Shown: positions 50,808-60,230, numbered from the stretch's first letter. The stretch: DNA of 64,000 nt from Mycobacterium sp. 852013-51886_SCH5428379 (GCF_001665575.1 NZ_LZSU01000042.1:186001-250000); one strand, 5' to 3'. The notes: generated by a model not told the origin, from the sequence alone. A program made the numbers and translations.

Positions 50808-52286
50808 TCAGAAGGGTGGCGGATCGTCACCCGGCGCCGGTGGTGGCGCGGGTTGGAAGTACGGATGGGTGGCGCGTAGTCGGGCCCGCCGGCGTTCCCG
50901 GTTGGCCGCGCGTTCCGCGGCGAACCGGGCAGACCTGTTCTGCGCGCGGGTGCGTCGGCGGCGGGGCATCATCGCTGCGCGATCGCCGGGCTGGTCATCG
51001 ACGACTGGGCGGGTGCGGACCGGAGCGGTGGGGACGCAGAGCGAGGGAAACAGCGCGGCGCTGCCCGGGGTGGTGACGTAGGTTTCGCCGGCCGGACTGG
51101 TCCAGACAACGGTGCCGTCGCGGCGCTGGTGGTCGGTCCAACCCCAGAATGTTTTGAGCAAATGGTGAAGGCGGCAAAGGCATTTGAGATTGGACGCCTG
51201 CGTGGGACCGCCCTGTCCGTATGGAATGGTGTGGTCGATGTCGGTGTTCCAGGCCGGTACGTCGCAGCCGGGGAAGCGGCAGGACATGTCGCGGCAGCGT
51301 ACGAAGTCGGCCAGCGCGCGCGACGGCGTGTAGCGGGGTTCGGGCGCAGCGTCACCTGGATGGACGAGGGGGCGGGTGGTGGCTGTCTGCTCCAACCGTG
51401 ACACCTGCTCGGCAGGAAGGGCGCCGTCGTTGCGCACCAACGATGCCGCCGGCTCTGTCGGTGCGGGGCCGGTGATCACATGGATCACGGCGGGGACGGC
51501 CGTCGCGTCGCGTTGGGCGCAGTCGGATCGACCACAGCGGCACTGCATGCGGACGTCGCCGTTGGACATCGCCATCATGGCGTCGATACGGCGTTGTTTC
51601 TTCGTGCGCGGATCGTCTTTGCACACGGTATCGGCCATCGCATTGAGGTTCCCCTCGACGATCGCGGCCTCGGCGGCGGGCATCGTGCCGCCGAAATCGC
51701 TCATACCGTCGAGCCCGTAACTGAACCAGATCTCGCGTCGGTCAGCGGCTTTCTTCCGCCGTCGCACCGCGTCCTGATCCTGCCGGGCGATGATCCGGTC
51801 GACATGGCTGCCCACCTGGCCGAGGCTCAAGCCCATCAGCCGCGCCGCTGCGGCGGCCAATTTCGCATCGACGCACGCCAAGACGTCAGGGTCGGTGATG
51901 AGTTCGGTGCGGTGCAGCAGCGTGTCGACGGTCGCCGCGTTCAGGTCGCCCGCGCGGAACACCGCGGCCACCGCGGGAAGTCTCTCGCGTAAGCCTCGCG
52001 CGATGCTGACCTGCGTGGAGGCGGACCCGTAACCGATGGACAAGGCGGCGGCGACCTCGGCGGTCACGGCACATTGGGTGTCGACCGCCCACTGATCGCT
52101 GATCTCGTCGCGCTGGGCGATGCGCAGCGCGTAGAGATCGCCGATGGCGGTCAATCGTGCAGCAGCGTCCTGGTTTTCGCGACGGGCAGCAGCCGTGATG
52201 GCGGCGATCAATTCGCCGGCCTGCGCGGGTTCGGGACGCGTCGGGGCAAGCAGTTGGTCGAAACTCGCCTGCGCCGGATCGAACAT
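50808..52286 (-). CDS. DUF222 protein with C-terminal HNH nuclease domain
   Basis: A 492-residue protein of the mycobacterial 13E12-repeat type. The N-terminal DUF222 domain (residues about 20-300) precedes an HNH nuclease: CRFPGCDVPAWNTDIDHTIPYGQGG, followed by LKCLCRLHHLLKTFWGW, with the metal-binding His/Asp and two paired cysteines. The C-terminal tail is Arg-rich. Such genes are multicopy in mycobacteria and associate with mobile DNA. The role is unknown. It has no flanking repeats visible here. It is convergent with the AraC gene, 19 bp apart. Confidence 0.85.
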   Translation of the reverse strand: MFDPAQASFDQLLAPTRPEPAQAGELIAAITAAARRENQDAAARLTAIGDLYALRIAQRDEISDQWAVDTQCAVTAEVAAALSIGYGSASTQVSIARGLRERLPAVAAVFRAGDLNAATVDTLLHRTELITDPDVLACVDAKLAAAAARLMGLSLGQVGSHVDRIIARQDQDAVRRRKKAADRREIWFSYGLDGMSDFGGTMPAAEAAIVEGNLNAMADTVCKDDPRTKKQRRIDAMMAMSNGDVRMQCRCGRSDCAQRDATAVPAVIHVITGPAPTEPAASLVRNDGALPAEQVSRLEQTATTRPLVHPGDAAPEPRYTPSRALADFVRCRDMSCRFPGCDVPAWNTDIDHTIPYGQGGPTQASNLKCLCRLHHLLKTFWGWTDHQRRDGTVVWTSPAGETYVTTPGSAALFPSLCVPTAPVRTRPVVDDQPGDRAAMMPRRRRTRAQNRSARFAAERAANRERRRARLRATHPYFQPAPPPAPGDDPPPF

Positions 52287-52323
52287 GCTTCGATTCTAGG
52301 TGGGGGGACCGACAGTTCTGGCG

Positions 52324-53250
52324 TCACCGCAACTGCGGAATCACCTCAGCGGCAATGATTTCCATCTGCTCGCGATCTTCGGCGACGGTGTCGCCGACGG
52401 GGTTGCACAGCACCATCTCCGCCCCGGCGTCGATGACGGCGCGGAGGCCGTCGGCGACCTGGGCGGGTGTGCCGAACACCGGAACCGCCTCGATTCCTGC
52501 CATGTCGCCGTAGATGCGGTGCAGACCGGCCAGCACCCGCCGTTCGGCGCGTGCGGCATCGTCGTCGACCGTCAGGTAGACCCGTTTACCGATCCTGAAT
52601 TCCGCTCTGTCCGTTCCGGTCTGCTCCAATTCGCGGCGCAGCAGATCGACCGCTCCGGCGAATCGTTCCGTCGTCGACGATCCCGCGCCGAGAAACGCGT
52701 CACCGTAGCGGACCGCACGCTTCAACGCGGCAGGAGCGTTGGCGCCGAACCAGATCGGCGGGTGCGGCCGCTGAACGGGTTTGGGCTGGATCGGCAGATC
52801 GTGCATCTGCCGGAAGCGCCCCCGGTACGTCACGCGGGGCTCGTCCGACCACGCCGCCTTCATCAACTCCAGGCCCTCGACGAAATAACTGACGAACGTC
52901 TCCTGTGCCACCCCGTAGGCCGCGAACTTGCGGGTGCCGCCGCCTGAGGCCACCCCGAGATCCAGCCGGCCGTGGCTGAGACGGTCCACCGCGGTGGCGG
53001 CCGCAGCGAGTTGCAGCGGATCGTGCAGAGACGACACCATCACACCGACGCCCAGTCGCAAGGTCGTCGTGCATGCGGCCGAGTACGCCAGCAGCTCGAG
53101 CGGCGCGATCAGCGGCGTCGGCCCGATCGGCTGCTCCACCACCCAGCCGCCCTCGAACCCGAGCACCTCGGCCCGACGCAGATAGCTGCGCACGCCATCG
53201 CCGTCGAAACCGTCCACGTCCAGTTGCGGGATGGAGATGGAGAACCTCAC
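52324..53250 (-). CDS. LLM-class flavin (probably F420)-dependent oxidoreductase
   Basis: A 308-residue luciferase-like (beta/alpha)8 oxidoreductase. N-terminal FSISIPQLDVDGFDGDGV, the RAEVLGFEGGWVVEQPIG loop, RLSHGRLDLGVASGGG, and IWFGANAPAALKRAVRYGDAFLG are family segments. Mycobacterial members mostly use F420. GTG at 53250 gives a family-typical start; a longer in-frame reading to 53436 is low-complexity. It diverges from sppA across 56 bp. Substrate unknown. Confidence 0.83.
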   Translation of the reverse strand: MRFSISIPQLDVDGFDGDGVRSYLRRAEVLGFEGGWVVEQPIGPTPLIAPLELLAYSAACTTTLRLGVGVMVSSLHDPLQLAAAATAVDRLSHGRLDLGVASGGGTRKFAAYGVAQETFVSYFVEGLELMKAAWSDEPRVTYRGRFRQMHDLPIQPKPVQRPHPPIWFGANAPAALKRAVRYGDAFLGAGSSTTERFAGAVDLLRRELEQTGTDRAEFRIGKRVYLTVDDDAARAERRVLAGLHRIYGDMAGIEAVPVFGTPAQVADGLRAVIDAGAEMVLCNPVGDTVAEDREQMEIIAAEVIPQLR

Positions 53251-53306
53251 CCGACCACCGTACGACGGCACCCGTTGCCCACGCCGAGCGTCGGTAGGCT
53301 CGAAAG

Positions 53307-55094
53307 ATGTTCGCACTCCTGCCCGACGTCCCCGGCGCCGACGACCTGCGTGCCCTGGTCCGGCGTGTCGACACCGCCCGCCACAAGGGGGTGCCGGACG
53401 GATGTGTGCTCGAACTCGATCTGATGAGCGCCCCACCCGAGACCACCGGCTTCGATCCGCTCGCGATGATCTCCAGCGGCGGGCGGCCGCTGACGCTGCG
53501 CCAGGCCGTGGCCGCGATCCACCGCGCCGCCGAGGACGACCGCGTCGCGGGTCTCATCTCGCGCGTGCAGATCACCGCCGCTCCTCCCGGTCCGGTGCAG
53601 GAGCTCCGCGAGGCGGTCGCCGCGTTCAGCGCAGTGAAACCCTCCCTGGCCTGGGCGGAGACCTATCCGGGCACGCTGTCCTACTACCTGGCCTCCGCGT
53701 TCCGCGAGGTGTGGATGCAGCCGTCGGGCACGGTCGGGCTGATCGGCTTCGCCACCAGCGCGATGTTCCTGCGCGACGCCCTGGACAAAGCCGGTATCGA
53801 GGCCCAGTTCGTCGCCCGCGGTGAATACAAGTCGGCGGCGAACCTGTTCACGCAGGACCGCTACACCGAACCGCACCGCGAAGCCGACAGCCGGCTGATC
53901 GAGAGCCTCCACCAGCAGGTGCTCGCCGCGGTCGCCGAATCCCGCAAACTGGACTCCGCCGCGATCGACGCGCTCGCGGACAAGGCGCCGCTGCTGCGCG
54001 ACGCCGCGATCGACGGCGGTCTGCTGGACCGGGTCGGGTTCCGCGACGAGGCCTACACGCGGATCGCCGAACTCGTTGGGGCGAAGGTTATCTCGCCGGA
54101 ACGCGGGGGCGCCGACAGCCCCGATGCGCCGCCCCGGCTGTTCCTGTCCCGCTATGCCCGCGGAACCGGTGCGCGCCCGTCGGGGCCGAATCCGCTGCGC
54201 AAGACCAAACCGACCATCGCGGTGGTCACCCTGCACGGGTCGATCGTCAGCGGCCGCGGGGGCCCCGGCTTCCCTCCGCTGGGCAATTCGAGCGCGGGCG
54301 GCGACACCATCGCCGCGGCCCTGCGTGAGGCGGCCGCCGACGGCGCGGTCTCGGCGATCGTGCTGCGGGTGGACAGTCCGGGTGGATCGGTCACCGGATC
54401 CGAGACCATCTGGCGGGAGGTCGTGCGAACCCGCGAGGGTGGCACCCCGGTGATCGCGTCGATGGGTGCGGTGGCGGCCTCCGGCGGCTACTACGTGTCG
54501 ATGGGCGCCGATGCGATCGTCGCCAATCCCGGGACGATCACCGGTTCCATCGGTGTGGTGACGGGCAAGCTGGTGGCGCGCGAACTCAAGGATCGGCTCG
54601 GAGTGGGCTCGGATTCGGTGCGCACCAACGCCAATGCCGATGCCTGGTCACCCAATGCGCCCTTCACCGATGAGCAGCGGGCGCACGTCGAGGCCGAGGC
54701 CGATCTGTTCTACGCCGACTTCGTCGAACGGGTCGCGGCCGGCCGCGGACTGACGGTCGAGGAGGTCGAGGCGGTGGCCCGCGGACGGGTGTGGACCGGA
54801 GCCGACGCCAAGGAGCGGGGCCTGGTCGACGAACTCGGTGGGCTGCGTACCGCCATCACCCGGGCGAAAGTCGCCGCGGGACTCGATGCCGACGCCGAGG
54901 TGCGTATCGTCGGATATCCGGGCTCATCGCTGCTGGACGCGTTGCGTCCGAAGGCATCCTCGCAACCGGTCGCGGCCTCGCTGCCCGATGCGGTGGGTGC
55001 GCTGGTCGGCCGGTCCGTGGTCGGTCTGCTCGACCAGGCCGGCCGCTCGGTGGAGGGTACGACCGCGCTGTGGCTGGGGGAGTACCGCTTCTAG
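53307..55094 (+). CDS. sppA: Signal peptide peptidase SppA / protease IV
   Basis: A 595-residue membrane-associated serine protease with two tandem SppA domains, related to Rv0724 (623). The general base Lys is likely in ARGEYKSAANLFTQ in the first domain; the nucleophile Ser in GAVAASGGYYVSMGADAI in the second. VLRVDSPGGSVTGSE is the family motif before it. It degrades cleaved signal peptides. The hydrophobic N-terminus is weak, so membrane attachment is not clear from sequence. The stop is shared with the convergent methyltransferase through CTAG. Confidence 0.88.
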   Translation: MFALLPDVPGADDLRALVRRVDTARHKGVPDGCVLELDLMSAPPETTGFDPLAMISSGGRPLTLRQAVAAIHRAAEDDRVAGLISRVQITAAPPGPVQELREAVAAFSAVKPSLAWAETYPGTLSYYLASAFREVWMQPSGTVGLIGFATSAMFLRDALDKAGIEAQFVARGEYKSAANLFTQDRYTEPHREADSRLIESLHQQVLAAVAESRKLDSAAIDALADKAPLLRDAAIDGGLLDRVGFRDEAYTRIAELVGAKVISPERGGADSPDAPPRLFLSRYARGTGARPSGPNPLRKTKPTIAVVTLHGSIVSGRGGPGFPPLGNSSAGGDTIAAALREAAADGAVSAIVLRVDSPGGSVTGSETIWREVVRTREGGTPVIASMGAVAASGGYYVSMGADAIVANPGTITGSIGVVTGKLVARELKDRLGVGSDSVRTNANADAWSPNAPFTDEQRAHVEAEADLFYADFVERVAAGRGLTVEEVEAVARGRVWTGADAKERGLVDELGGLRTAITRAKVAAGLDADAEVRIVGYPGSSLLDALRPKASSQPVAASLPDAVGALVGRSVVGLLDQAGRSVEGTTALWLGEYRF

Positions 55095-56008
55095 CCGCCC
55101 AAAGTGGCGCTGACGTACACGATCTCGCCGAGCGGGTCCTCCTCGTCGGGTACCACGGGCAGCTCAACCCCGTGCCGGGCGAACAGCTCTGGACGGGGCA
55201 GACCGCGCACCGACCAACCCAGCGACGTCAGATACTCCATCACGTTGTTGCGCTCACCGCGGTAGACCAGCGACGGCATGTCCAGATCCAGGCCCAGCTC
55301 CTGCATCTGCGCCGTGGATGCGCGCGCCTTCTCCGGATCGAAATCCTTCAGCCCGGGAACGTATTCGGTGGCCACGGTGCTTCCCGGCGCACTCAACGCG
55401 GTGATGTTGTCGAACAACAGATCCTGGGCTTCGGGCGGCAGATAGATCAGCAGACCCTCGGCGCACCAGGCGGTCGGGGCGGAGTTGTCGAATCCGGCGG
55501 CCCGCAGCGCGGCGGGCCAATCTTCCCGCAGATCGATCGACACCGTGCGCCGTTCGGCCGTCGGCTGCGCGCCGATACCGGCGAGCGTGCTGGTCTTGAA
55601 CTCGATCACCGCCGGCTGGTCGATCTCGTATACGACGGTGTTCGCCGGCCACGGCAGCCGGTAGGCGCGAGCATCGAGCCCGGAGGCGAGGATCACCGCC
55701 TGCCGGATCCCGCTGTCGGTCGAGTCGATGAAGTACTCATCGAAAAAACGTGTGCGCAGCGCCATCTCGTCGATGCGTGCCTGAATGCCGGCACTCGACG
55801 CCGCGGGCAGCGCCGACATGTCGAACTCGTCGTCGACCAGCTTGGTGAAGAATTCGATGCCGACCGCCCGCACCAGCGGTGCGGCGAACGGATCGTCGAT
55901 CAAACCTCGCGGATCGCGGCTCGCGGCCGCGCGGCCCGCCGCCACCAGCGTGGCGGTGGCGCCGACGCTCGATGCCAGATCCCAGCTGTCGCCCTCGGTG
56001 CGTGCCAT
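55091..56008 (-). CDS. SAM-dependent methyltransferase, LCM/TIGR00027 family (copy 1)
   Basis: A 305-residue class I methyltransferase of the mycobacterium-expanded family (PF04072). Motifs: SWDLASSVGATATLVAAGRA at the N-terminus, the SAM motif RQAVILASGLDARAYRLPW, YEIDQPAVIEFKT, and WCAEGLLIYLPPEAQDLL. Start ATG at 56008 follows GAGGAGGT. Homologous to Rv0725c and Rv0726c. The substrate is unknown. In mycobacteria these genes occur in many copies; four lie in this window. Confidence 0.85.
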   Translation of the reverse strand: MARTEGDSWDLASSVGATATLVAAGRAAASRDPRGLIDDPFAAPLVRAVGIEFFTKLVDDEFDMSALPAASSAGIQARIDEMALRTRFFDEYFIDSTDSGIRQAVILASGLDARAYRLPWPANTVVYEIDQPAVIEFKTSTLAGIGAQPTAERRTVSIDLREDWPAALRAAGFDNSAPTAWCAEGLLIYLPPEAQDLLFDNITALSAPGSTVATEYVPGLKDFDPEKARASTAQMQELGLDLDMPSLVYRGERNNVMEYLTSLGWSVRGLPRPELFARHGVELPVVPDEEDPLGEIVYVSATLGG

Positions 56009-56143
56009 GGCTACCTCCTCGAGAAGTGTGACCCCGACCGTGACGCTACCCAACCCGCAGATGGTGACGAAGAAGGCAATGATCCGCGCCCACGCGTCTT
56101 CGGCGTCGGCGGAGAAGTCACGGCAAGGTGAGACCGCACGGGG

Positions 56144-57328
56144 TCAGCCGTCGAACCGGTACTCCGCCAGAGGCTCGGCCTCACCGCCGCCGGAGGGGAG
56201 GTGGCGTCCGATCGCCCGGGCCGGCGCCGAGCCCGCAACGCGGATGACATTGCGCAACAGGGCCACTCCGAGGCGGGAGCGGGGATGCGCGAGCCGTGGT
56301 GTCCCCGGTGGCAGCCGCTGGGCGCGCTCGACCATGGGCCGCATCACCGCCTCGTATCCGGCGAGCGCCTGGTCGACAGTCGGCCGGGTGGCCACTTCGC
56401 CCGCGAGGACGTACGCACCCGTGAGCGCGAGTGAGGTGCCCATCCCGCTGATCGGGGTTGCGCACCAAGCGGCATCGCCGAGCGCCACGACCCGTCCCGA
56501 CGACCACCGCGGCATGCGCACCTGACCGAGGTAGTCCACGTAGAGCTCCTCGGTCACGTCCAGTTCGTCGAGGATGCGTGGGGCGATCCACCCGGCGTCG
56601 CGGTAGCGGGTCCGCAGCGCCGCGCGCAACGAACCGCCGTCCATATTCTCGTAGCCGCGGCCCTCGGACAGGAAGGACAGCGCCACGCGGGTTGTCCCGA
56701 CGTTGTCCGGCCGTACCGTGATCGACCGGCCGCCGGGCGCGTTGTACCAGCTCCACCAGAGGTCATCGGTCGCGGACCGCGTGATCGTCCCGTAGGCCGT
56801 ATAGAGACCCAAGGCACGCACATCCACGTCGCCGAACACCAGTCGACGGGTCGCCGACCGCACCCCGTCGGCGATCACGAGGATGTCGAAGCGCCTCCGC
56901 GTCCCATCGGAGAAGTCGACGTCCACACCCGAATCATCCTGCGACACAACGGTGATCTGCACGCCGAAGCGGTAGTCGATCCCGGGACCGCCCGCGTCGA
57001 CCAACAGACCGGACAGCGCGCCGCGCAGCACCTCGAGCTCGGCCGTCGGGCCGTCGCTGTCGCCGGTACCGGCGGGGAATTCGGCGATGGCCGCGCCGGC
57101 GTGGTCGACGAAGCGCAACCCGGTCTCGCCCGTGCGCGCGGCCAGCGCGGCGTCCTCAAGGCCCATGCGACGCAGTACGTCGCGGGCGCCGCCGCGGACA
57201 TCGACGTTCTGTCCGCCGGTGCGCAGTTCGGCCGCGCGCTCGACCACCGTGACCCGGTGGCCGGCCCGTTGCAGCCAGTAGGCCGTGGCGGGCCCGGCGA
57301 TCCCTGCGCCGCTGACCAGGATGTCCAT
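56144..57328 (-). CDS. FAD-dependent monooxygenase
   Basis: A 394-residue group A flavin monooxygenase (PHBH fold). FAD motif ILVSGAGIAGPATAYWLQ, DG motif ILVIADGVRSATRRLVFG, GD motif VVALGDAAWCATPISGMGTSLALTGA. ATG at 57328. Sits between methyltransferase copies 1 and 2 in the same direction, which suggests a combined oxidation and methylation of an aromatic substrate (inference). The substrate is unknown. Confidence 0.87.
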   Translation of the reverse strand: MDILVSGAGIAGPATAYWLQRAGHRVTVVERAAELRTGGQNVDVRGGARDVLRRMGLEDAALAARTGETGLRFVDHAGAAIAEFPAGTGDSDGPTAELEVLRGALSGLLVDAGGPGIDYRFGVQITVVSQDDSGVDVDFSDGTRRRFDILVIADGVRSATRRLVFGDVDVRALGLYTAYGTITRSATDDLWWSWYNAPGGRSITVRPDNVGTTRVALSFLSEGRGYENMDGGSLRAALRTRYRDAGWIAPRILDELDVTEELYVDYLGQVRMPRWSSGRVVALGDAAWCATPISGMGTSLALTGAYVLAGEVATRPTVDQALAGYEAVMRPMVERAQRLPPGTPRLAHPRSRLGVALLRNVIRVAGSAPARAIGRHLPSGGGEAEPLAEYRFDG

Positions 57329-57338
57329 CGACGCCCTG

Positions 57339-57464
57339 ATGTCGCAGACATCACCGGAGGTGCTCGAGGAGTTCGAGACCTTCCTGACCCGTTTGCACGA
57401 GATCATGACGTTCGTCAGCGCCAACATCGACGAACTCGTCGAACCGCGCGCATCGCACCCCTAG
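57339..57464 (+). CDS. Possible small protein (41-47 residues), unknown function
   Basis: A short plus-strand frame in the 132-bp gap between methyltransferase copy 2 and the monooxygenase. ATG at 57339 gives 41 residues; ATG at 57321 gives 47 and overlaps the divergent monooxygenase start. The protein is acidic and helical-looking (SPEVLEEFETFLTRLHEIM). Third codon positions are mostly G or C, as in real genes here, and the stop shares CTAG with the convergent methyltransferase, as seen at two other convergent pairs. No homology recognised and no strong ribosome-binding site. Confidence 0.35.
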   Translation: MSQTSPEVLEEFETFLTRLHEIMTFVSANIDELVEPRASHP

Positions 57465-58384
57465 GGCAGGGTCGCGGTCAGATAGCCCGACGTGCTGACC
57501 AAGGCCCGCAGTTCGTCATCCGGAACCGAGAACCCGTGCGCGGCGAATGCGTCGTCGGTGGAGGTGATCGTGGTCTGCCAGCCCCGCTCGCTCAGATAAT
57601 CACCCGCCGCACGCCGATCCTCGAGATAGAAGAGCTCCGCGAGATCGATGTCCGAGCCGAACCGCTTGGACCGCTCGGACAGCCGCTGCGCCCAATCCGC
57701 CGGGAGCGAGCCGGCGTCCATGTGCTCGGTCGCCAATCGGCTCCCGGGCGCCGAAAGCTCAGTGATGTTGTCGAGCAGGGCGTCCTGCGCCTCGGGCGGC
57801 AGATAGATGAGAAGGCCCTCCGCGATCCAGGCCGTCGGAGCGGAAGGGTCGAAACCGCTCGCCCGCAGCGCGGCCGGCCAGTCGTCGCGCAGATCGATGC
57901 GGACCGTTCGGAGGTCGGCCGCGGGCGCAGCGCCCAACTCGTCGAGCACCCTGGTCTTGAATTCGATCACCTGCGGCTGGTCGATCTCGTAGACGACCGT
58001 GCCCGCCGGCCACCGCAGCCGGTAGGCGCGCGTGTCGAGACCCGAGGCGAGGATCACGGCCTGCCGGACACCCGCCGCCGAAGCGGCGAGGAAGAAGTCG
58101 TCGAAGTAGCGGGTGCGCACGGTGATCGCTTCGCGCATCGTCTGCCGGTTCATGGCTGGATCTGCTGCCGGAGCGGCCGCGCGGTCGTCCGCTGCAGGCA
58201 GCTCACCGTCGATGAGTTTGATGAAGGTGTCGACGCCGACGGCGCGGACCAGCGGATCGGCGAGCCGGTCGTCGAGCAGGGCGTCGTCACCCTGCGAGGC
58301 CAGGGCGCGGGATGCGGCTACGGCCGTGGCGGTCGCGCCGACGCTGGACGCCAGGTCCCAGGTGTCTCCATCGGTGCGGGACAT
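57461..58384 (-). CDS. SAM-dependent methyltransferase, LCM/TIGR00027 family (copy 2)
   Basis: A 307-residue paralogue. TWDLASSVGATATAVAASRA, RQAVILASGLDTRAYRLRW, YEIDQPQVIEFKT, IAEGLLIYLPPEAQDALLDN. ATG at 58384, 9 bp after copy 3, so cotranscribed with copies 3 and 4. Substrate unknown. Confidence 0.85.
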   Translation of the reverse strand: MSRTDGDTWDLASSVGATATAVAASRALASQGDDALLDDRLADPLVRAVGVDTFIKLIDGELPAADDRAAAPAADPAMNRQTMREAITVRTRYFDDFFLAASAAGVRQAVILASGLDTRAYRLRWPAGTVVYEIDQPQVIEFKTRVLDELGAAPAADLRTVRIDLRDDWPAALRASGFDPSAPTAWIAEGLLIYLPPEAQDALLDNITELSAPGSRLATEHMDAGSLPADWAQRLSERSKRFGSDIDLAELFYLEDRRAAGDYLSERGWQTTITSTDDAFAAHGFSVPDDELRALVSTSGYLTATLP

Positions 58385-58393
58385 GCGGGCTCC

Positions 58394-59299
58394 CTATCTC
58401 TTGATGGCTGTGACGGCGAGTGAGTCGCGCAGCGCGGCGACCTCGTCGGCGGTGGGGAAGGGGCGGCCGTAGTGGGCGAACACGTCGGGTCTGCTGCGGG
58501 CGCTGACGTCCCAGCCCCGCTCCTGCAGATAGTCGACGACGGGATTGCGCTCGCCCTCGTACATGAGGTCGGCCATGTCGAGATCGAGCCCGTGGCGGCG
58601 CCACTCCTGGCTCATCCGTTGCGAACTGGGGCCGATGCGGGCGGCGGGGTCGGGGTGGAACTCGGTGGCCAGTCGGCTGCCGGGCGCCGAGAGCGCCGTG
58701 ATGTTGTCGAACAGCCGGTCCTGCGCGTCGGGCGGCAGGTAGATCAGCAGGCCTTCGGCGATCCACGCCGTGGGCGCGGTGTCGTCGAACCCCGCGGTCC
58801 GGAGGGCTGCGGGCCAGTCCTCACGCAGGTCGATGGCGACGGTGCGGAGCTCGGCGGTGGAGGAGGCACCGAGATCGGCCAGCGTGCGGGTCTTGAACTC
58901 GATGACCTCCGGCTGGTCGATCTCGTACACCACGGTGTCCGCCGGCCACGACAACCGGTAGGCGCGGGCGTCCAGCCCGGAGGCCAGGATGACCGCCTGC
59001 CGGACCCCGGAGTCCACTCCCGAATCGAGGAAGAAGTCGTCGAAGAACCGGGTCCGCACCGCCATCACGTCGGTCATGATCGCGAGCATCGTGGCGTTGT
59101 CGGGTTCCAGCGTGATCGAGCCGTCGAGCACTTTGACGAAGTAGTCCACGCCCACCGCGCGCACGAGGGCCTCGGCGTACGGATCGTTGATCAACGCGTC
59201 CGGCTCGCGGCTCGCCACCGCCCGGGCCGTGGCGACCATCGTCGCCGTCGCCCCGACGCTGGAGGCCAGATCCCAGCTGTCTGCGTCGCTGCGCACCAC
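58394..59299 (-). CDS. SAM-dependent methyltransferase, LCM/TIGR00027 family (copy 3)
   Basis: A 301-residue paralogue. SWDLASSVGATATMVATARA, RQAVILASGLDARAYRLSW, YEIDQPEVIEFKT, IAEGLLIYLPPDAQDRLFDN. The GTG at 59299 (or 59296) gives the usual MVRSD-like N-terminus. 7 bp after copy 4. By eye copies 1 to 3 are closest to each other. Confidence 0.85.
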   Translation of the reverse strand: MVRSDADSWDLASSVGATATMVATARAVASREPDALINDPYAEALVRAVGVDYFVKVLDGSITLEPDNATMLAIMTDVMAVRTRFFDDFFLDSGVDSGVRQAVILASGLDARAYRLSWPADTVVYEIDQPEVIEFKTRTLADLGASSTAELRTVAIDLREDWPAALRTAGFDDTAPTAWIAEGLLIYLPPDAQDRLFDNITALSAPGSRLATEFHPDPAARIGPSSQRMSQEWRRHGLDLDMADLMYEGERNPVVDYLQERGWDVSARSRPDVFAHYGRPFPTADEVAALRDSLAVTAIKR

Positions 59300-59306
59300 C
59301 GCCGGC

Positions 59307-60230
59307 CTACCTGACCGCGGTGACGTAGCGGACGTCGGCGAACCCCGCATCGTCGTCGGGCGCCGTGAGTCCGTACTTCACGAGGAGATCGACGCCGGCG
59401 ATGCTGTCGGTCCTCCAGCCCTTCCCGGTCAGGTACTCGGCCGCCTCGGCGCGTTCACCGGTGTAGACCAGTTCCGAGAAGTCCAGGTCGAAGCCGTGCT
59501 TGCGCCACTGCTCCGACACCGCCTGCATCCGGGCCCGGATCTCGTCGTCTTCGACGTCGGAGGGGGCGACGACCCCTTCGACCGCCGCCCGGCTCCCGGG
59601 TGCGCTGTATTCGGTGATCTGGTCGAGCAGCCGGTCCTGCGCCTCGGGCGGCAGGTATCCGAACAGTCCTTCGGCGATCCAGGCGGTCGGCTTGGTCTCG
59701 TCGAAGCCGGCGGCCTGCAGCGCGCCGATCCAGTCGTCGCGCAGATCGACGGCGACGGTGCGGCGCTCGGTGGTCGGCTCGGCGCCGAGCCCGGCCAGCG
59801 TCTCGGTCTTGAAGGAGATCACCTCGGGCTGGTCCACCTCGAACACCACGGTGCCGGCGGGCCAGGTCAGCCGGTAGGCCCGGGCGTCCAGACCGGCGGC
59901 CAGGATCACCGCCTGCCGGATGCCGGCCTTGGTGGCCGCCGCGAAGAACTCGTCGAAGAAGCGGGTCCGTGCGGCCATCCCGTCGGCGAACCGGTCCATG
60001 TTGCCCGCACCGCCGGTGGCGTCGGGGTCGAGATCTTCGAGGGCGAGTTCGCCCGCGGCGAGACGCGTGAAGAAGTCGACGCCGACCGCACGCACCAGCG
60101 GTTCGGCGAACGGATCGTCGATCACCGCGTCGGGGGCCCTGGTGGCCACCGCGCGCGCAGCGGCCACCATGGTTGCAGTGGCTCCGACGCTGGACGCCAG
60201 ATCCCACGTGTCGTTGTCGGTGCGGGCCAT
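59307..60230 (-). CDS. SAM-dependent methyltransferase, LCM/TIGR00027 family (copy 4)
   Basis: A 307-residue paralogue and first gene of the three-gene unit copy 4 - copy 3 - copy 2. TWDLASSVGATATMVAAARA, RQAVILAAGLDARAYRLTW, FEVDQPEVISFKT, IAEGLFGYLPPEAQDRLLDQ. It differs more from the others (GLFGYLPP, a longer DLDPDATGGAGN insert). ATG at 60230 follows GAAGGGTGG. An inverted repeat TAGCTG...CAGCTA lies 38 bp upstream of the start. Confidence 0.85.
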   Translation of the reverse strand: MARTDNDTWDLASSVGATATMVAAARAVATRAPDAVIDDPFAEPLVRAVGVDFFTRLAAGELALEDLDPDATGGAGNMDRFADGMAARTRFFDEFFAAATKAGIRQAVILAAGLDARAYRLTWPAGTVVFEVDQPEVISFKTETLAGLGAEPTTERRTVAVDLRDDWIGALQAAGFDETKPTAWIAEGLFGYLPPEAQDRLLDQITEYSAPGSRAAVEGVVAPSDVEDDEIRARMQAVSEQWRKHGFDLDFSELVYTGERAEAAEYLTGKGWRTDSIAGVDLLVKYGLTAPDDDAGFADVRYVTAVR

